Of a stretch of DNA of 7,721 nt, positions 5,154 to 7,721 are shown in pieces. The notes under the pieces are model-generated. The model saw only the letters and a list, made by a program, of their open reading frames with translations, ran no database searches and was not told where the DNA came from. Each line of letters starts with the position of its first letter. Within the stretch, counting starts at the first letter, position 1. Source of the stretch: JBNJEM01 sp051745935 (lineage in GTDB: Bacteria; Planctomycetota; Planctomycetia; Pirellulales; Pirellulaceae); contig JBNJEM010000377.1 of the NCBI GenBank assembly GCA_051745935.1, positions 1 to 7,721 of the forward strand. The letters are read 5' to 3'. A program made the position numbers and the translations under genes.

Positions 5154-6272
5154 ATGTCGATCACTAGAATCACGCCCGTGCTGGTGGGGTTGGCAACCGC
5201 TTTGGCACTCGTTTCCAACGCGTCTGGAGAGCTGTTGGACCCCCTTGCCTTTCCGCCAGTCGAGTCGGACTTTCAGGTTTTCGCCCCAGCCGACATCGAC
5301 TGGTACGGGGGTAGCCCGAAGCACAAAACGGGCTGGTTCGCCACGTACGATCGAGTCTACATGAACGTGCAGCGCCCCGAGGAGACCTATCAGGGCCACT
5401 CATCGGTCATCGGAGACTTCACCTGGGGCAACCGCGTCGACCTCGGATTTTTCGACGATGATAGCAAAGGCTGGACGGCCACCATCTGGCACATCGATGG
5501 TCCCAACGAGGACGATATTGTGGTCACCGAACGGCTGAATCGTACCGCGGATGGCTCGCCCCAGGAAGAACGCGTGTTTCCGATCCGGGACAATAATAAC
5601 CGCTTGACCGGCGCTCGTGATTATCTGGTGACCAACAGCATCAACGTGGCTGACATGAGCGGCTTCGAGTTGAATCGAACCTGGCTGTGGAAGACCGTGC
5701 AAGATGGCGGTCGACTGCAACCCTTTGCCGGCTTTCGCTACACGCGATTCGAGGATTTCCATCAACGTCAAACCTACACGCGCTATGACGATGACGGATT
5801 TACAATTGATCCGATTCCACCAAGTTCCGGCACGACCGCCACCGCTGAACGACTTACCTCCCTCGACGCCAGCGTCTTGAACGACATGGTTGGCGGACAG
5901 CTCGGCATCCATTGGGACAAGGACTACCGCCGTTGGAACTTCTCCGGCGACGTCAAATTCTTTGCCATGCAGAATTTCCAGTCCTGGGATCAAACCACAT
6001 CCGTCGAGACCACGCTCGAGGCCACGGATGACCCGCCCGGATTCGTGACGATGGAGGAAACGGGGGAAGCCCAGCACACGTCCGAGTTCGTTTGGGGAGG
6101 GGAAGTGCGAGTAGAGGCCGCCTACCGTCTGACCCGCGACTTGTCGCTGCGAAGTGGCTTCGAATTCATGGACTTTGGACAAGGCATCGGACGCGGCGTC
6201 GATTTCAACAACAATACCAGCCAAGATGTCATCATGTACGGCGTGACGATGGGCGTGACCTGGAACCGCTAG
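5154..6272 (+). CDS. BBP7 family outer-membrane beta-barrel protein
   Basis: The 372-residue product starts with a signal peptide (MSITRITPVLVGLATALALV, with a likely cleavage after SNASG near residue 25). The rest is made of alternating polar and aromatic strands typical of an outer-membrane barrel. It has the pattern I associate with the planctomycete BBP7/DUF1551 porin-like family: WGNRVDLGFF (91-100), SGFELNRTWLW (169-179), LQPFAGFRYTRFED (188-201), NDMVGGQLGIHW (243-254), SGDVKFFAMQNF (264-275), WGGEVRVEAAYRLTRDLSL (314-332), and a last strand MYGVTMGVTW ending just before the C-terminus. It presumably sits in the outer membrane; whether it forms a pore, and for what, is unknown. ATG 5154 is preferred over an in-frame GTG at 5112, because it puts the signal peptide at the N-terminus; the Shine-Dalgarno is weak (GGAA). 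A long leader with a 10-bp hairpin precedes it. No terminator is seen after the stop. Confidence 0.88.
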   Translation: MSITRITPVLVGLATALALVSNASGELLDPLAFPPVESDFQVFAPADIDWYGGSPKHKTGWFATYDRVYMNVQRPEETYQGHSSVIGDFTWGNRVDLGFFDDDSKGWTATIWHIDGPNEDDIVVTERLNRTADGSPQEERVFPIRDNNNRLTGARDYLVTNSINVADMSGFELNRTWLWKTVQDGGRLQPFAGFRYTRFEDFHQRQTYTRYDDDGFTIDPIPPSSGTTATAERLTSLDASVLNDMVGGQLGIHWDKDYRRWNFSGDVKFFAMQNFQSWDQTTSVETTLEATDDPPGFVTMEETGEAQHTSEFVWGGEVRVEAAYRLTRDLSLRSGFEFMDFGQGIGRGVDFNNNTSQDVIMYGVTMGVTWNR

Positions 6273-6472
6273 ACCCGCCTCCCACGCCCGGAAACCAGAT
6301 CAACGGCCCCAACAACTCCATTACGAACAAAAAAACGTGTTATTTCACGAGGTACGCCAAGAGCTTCAACACGATAGACACCTTCCGCCGTAACGTCACC
6401 TACGCCGAACACAGAGGCATCCTCAAATGCGCGACAGTCGAAACGTGAACCACCTAAGAAATTGACCACCCC

Positions 6473-6519
6473 AGGGCTGGCGCCCTCGGCTCGGCTATTG
6501 ACGCGCGCCCCACCGGGGC
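6473..6519. repeat. Paired short palindromes, REP-like
   Basis: Two small GC-rich hairpins stand 20 bp apart: AGGGC-TGGC-GCCCT (6473-6486) and GCCCC-ACC-GGGGC (6507-6519). Paired palindromes downstream of a gene are the layout of REP/BIME elements. Only one such pair is seen in this window, so the repeat nature is a guess that depends on the rest of the genome. Confidence 0.35.
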
Positions 6520-6709
6520 TCATTGCCTCTAGAACAGCACGGCGATCGGCGCAACAATGCCACGCCAGGCACCTTAGAGTTTTTCATCACCCCAGCAGGA
6601 CGAACCCGCGGATGAAAAGAAAGCAGCAAAGGGGCGTTTGAGGCGCAAAGCCAATTCCAGACACGTCACTTTTGCTTTCTTGCGCCCAAACTTCCCCCCT
6701 TGGGATTGC

Positions 6710-6740
6710 TCCCCGCTGCTTGTCACCAGTCCAGCGGGGA
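6710..6740. repeat. Perfect 9-bp inverted repeat
   Basis: TCCCCGCTG (6710-6718) and CAGCGGGGA (6732-6740) are exact reverse complements around a 13-nt loop. No T-run follows on either strand, and no gene is adjacent. It may belong to a larger dispersed repeat covering about 6600-6900. Confidence 0.4.
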
Positions 6741-7074
6741 CAGGCGGACGGTGTTGCGATCGAAGCCACGCCCGCGGCTTGGCACGGCGGACGCTCAAGT
6801 GCGCGGTTGAACATCGCGCCTCGTTTCCGCCACCAGGTGAAGCAAGAAAAAAAACGGCCCCGCAGCCCAATCCGCCTGAGGCGTGAACGGACCGCCTTTC
6901 AGGCCTTCCGCGTTTGGATGAGGGAGGCCGATAGTGCCTTAACCGGCCTTCGAAGCTCGTCATGGATTCCCCGCCGTCATACCTCACCGAGAAGCAGCAC
7001 AACACGACGGTATTCCAGTTTTTTCATCGCGCGCCCTCTCGGTCGGCGAGCGCGTTGGAGCGTCGCGCCGCCCG

Positions 7075-7356
7075 CTACGCTTGCATGCCAACCAGCTTCC
7101 GCAATTCCCCGATTTCCTGAAGAAAACGCTGGCGCAACGGACTCTCCGGTCGCAACTCATCCATGACCAACGCTTCCGCGCGATCAAGCGCTCGGGCATC
7201 CTCGTTCCATTTCTTGACAATCCGCTGGTAGTTACGTTGGACTTCCGCTTCGGTAAGCAATATGTTGCCCTCGCCACTTTCGAACTTACAAGACGGTTGG
7301 CTGAACTCCATGCAACACGCCCGACACGGTGACCAACCGTACCACCACTCATCCAT
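7075..7356 (-). CDS. Small conserved-looking hypothetical protein with Cys cluster
   Basis: The 93-residue frame has protein-like composition, unlike the Arg/Pro-rich shadow frames around it. The N-terminus is aromatic (MDEWWYGWSP) and is followed by four cysteines (C11, C14, C15, C23), giving a CxxCC pattern that could bind a metal or form disulfides. The remainder (about residues 34-90) is charged and predicted helical, with heptad-like spacing of Leu, Ile and Val, possibly a coiled coil: ILLTEAEVQRNYQRIVKKW, and later LRQRFLQEIGELRKLV. I do not recognise a family. ATG 7356 is chosen over an upstream in-frame start at 7416, whose extra 20 residues look unlike the rest; no Shine-Dalgarno is visible. 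It stands alone between two non-coding stretches. Confidence 0.6.
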   Translation of the reverse strand: MDEWWYGWSPCRACCMEFSQPSCKFESGEGNILLTEAEVQRNYQRIVKKWNEDARALDRAEALVMDELRPESPLRQRFLQEIGELRKLVGMQA

Positions 7357-7721
7357 CAATTTTATTGCCGCGTGCCATCCGTGCAATAGCAATCTCCATG
7401 ACACGCTTTGGATCATGGGGCTCCGCCTCGCTTCCGGCCTCGTCGCCGTTCAGGGGTGCCGCCGCGCGGCCTGGACACGCAAGGCGCGGAGGGATGCCAC
7501 GGGCTTCTCCCGCGGCATGTGCGCCGGGCAAAGCTCTTTTTCAAGACGTGCCAGGGAAGCGCGAACGTCCGCGGATATCGGTCTCTTGCCCGTGACCGGT
7601 TACTCGCCCTAGATGTTCCACGCACATCCCAACGGTTGGTCGGCTTCACCCGGCGGCTTGTTGAGGGGTGGACGCCGGGGACGTGGGAAAAGATTGCCCA
7701 CAGACTCTGAGAAGGCACAAG
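7357..7721. other. GC-rich right end without a supported gene
   Basis: Overlapping open frames on both strands are rich in Arg, Pro and Gly, and show no motif. The minus-strand frame is open to the window edge, so the C-terminal end of a gene beginning outside cannot be fully excluded, but its composition argues against it. One hairpin is visible at 7494-7518. The promoter of the small minus-strand gene should lie near 7360-7450, but I see no clear boxes. Confidence 0.4.
7494..7518. repeat. 10-bp hairpin with one mismatch
   Basis: ATGCCACGGG (7494-7503) pairs with CCCGCGGCAT (7509-7518) around the loop CTTCT, with a single A-C mismatch. It lies upstream of the small Cys-containing gene. No T-run follows closely, so it is recorded only as a structured element. 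Confidence 0.35.

Larger units (their letters stand above)
6273..7074. other. Long palindrome-rich non-coding region
   Basis: This 802-bp stretch carries open frames on both strands, none with recognisable motifs; opposing frames covering about 6574-7005 cannot both be real and both look like chance frames. It contains several inverted repeats: AGGGC/GCCCT (6473-6486), GCCCC/GGGGC (6507-6519), AAGAAAGCA/TGCTTTCTT (6617-6625 and 6673-6681), TCCCCGCTG/CAGCGGGGA (6710-6718 and 6732-6740), and AGGCCG/CGGCCT near 6927-6953. Such a density suggests dispersed intergenic repeats or decayed elements rather than genes. No terminator with a good stem is seen for the BBP7 gene. Confidence 0.5.

Noticed and set aside
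5400..6224. Minus-strand open frame opposite the BBP7 gene
   Set aside because: It is antisense to a barrel gene with signal peptide and family pattern; the frame has no recognisable domain.
6329..6349. Possible minus-strand terminator (CGTG/CACG stem and seven T)
   Set aside because: The stem is only 4 bp and AT-rich in the loop, and the nearest minus-strand gene ends more than 700 nt away.
7413..7721. Minus-strand frame open to the right edge, possibly the tail of a gene
   Set aside because: The composition is Arg/Pro/Ser-rich with no motif, and the opposite strand is equally open; there is too little to call a partial gene.

Overview
The window looks like a chromosomal segment from a planctomycete (Planctomycetota), probably of the Pirellulales type. 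The main evidence is a BBP7-type outer-membrane barrel protein (5154-6272), a family known chiefly from this phylum, and a UVR-motif protein with the planctomycete-type N-terminal domain (391-1134). Gene density is low, non-coding gaps of 350-800 bp are common, and several starts lack a clear Shine-Dalgarno. The phylum is inferred from gene families, not from a marker gene.

Layout from left to right. Bases 1-123 look like a small non-autonomous transposable element with imperfect terminal inverted repeats bounded by CTAG. Next, on the minus strand, is the UVR-motif protein (391-1134), then a 557-bp gap. A tight minus-strand pair follows: a TIM-barrel sugar phosphate isomerase/epimerase-like protein (2118-2930) and, 3 nt after its stop, an ArfB-type ribosome-rescue hydrolase (1692-2114). 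Upstream of that pair is a 551-bp gap holding two near-identical 102-bp tandem repeats (3262-3465). They start 16 nt past the stop of a secreted TraB/GumN-like protein (3482-4438, minus). A 715-bp divergent intergenic region then separates it from the BBP7 barrel protein (plus). It holds a TATAAT -10 box for the TraB-like gene, a plus-strand hairpin followed by six T that may end a small RNA, and a 10-bp inverted repeat just ahead of the barrel gene. The right end is mostly palindrome-rich non-coding DNA with one small cysteine-containing minus-strand gene (7075-7356).

Functionally this is a mixed housekeeping and envelope neighbourhood. The only operon-like pair is the epimerase-like gene and arfB, with an arfB ribosome-binding site inside the upstream coding sequence. 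The TraB-like and BBP7 genes are divergent and both encode apparently exported proteins, but nothing shows that they work together. I see no defence island, biosynthetic cluster, CRISPR array, rRNA or tRNA. The most unusual items are the 102-bp tandem repeat, the MITE-like end, the possible small RNA, and an Asn where the epimerase family normally has a metal-binding Asp.
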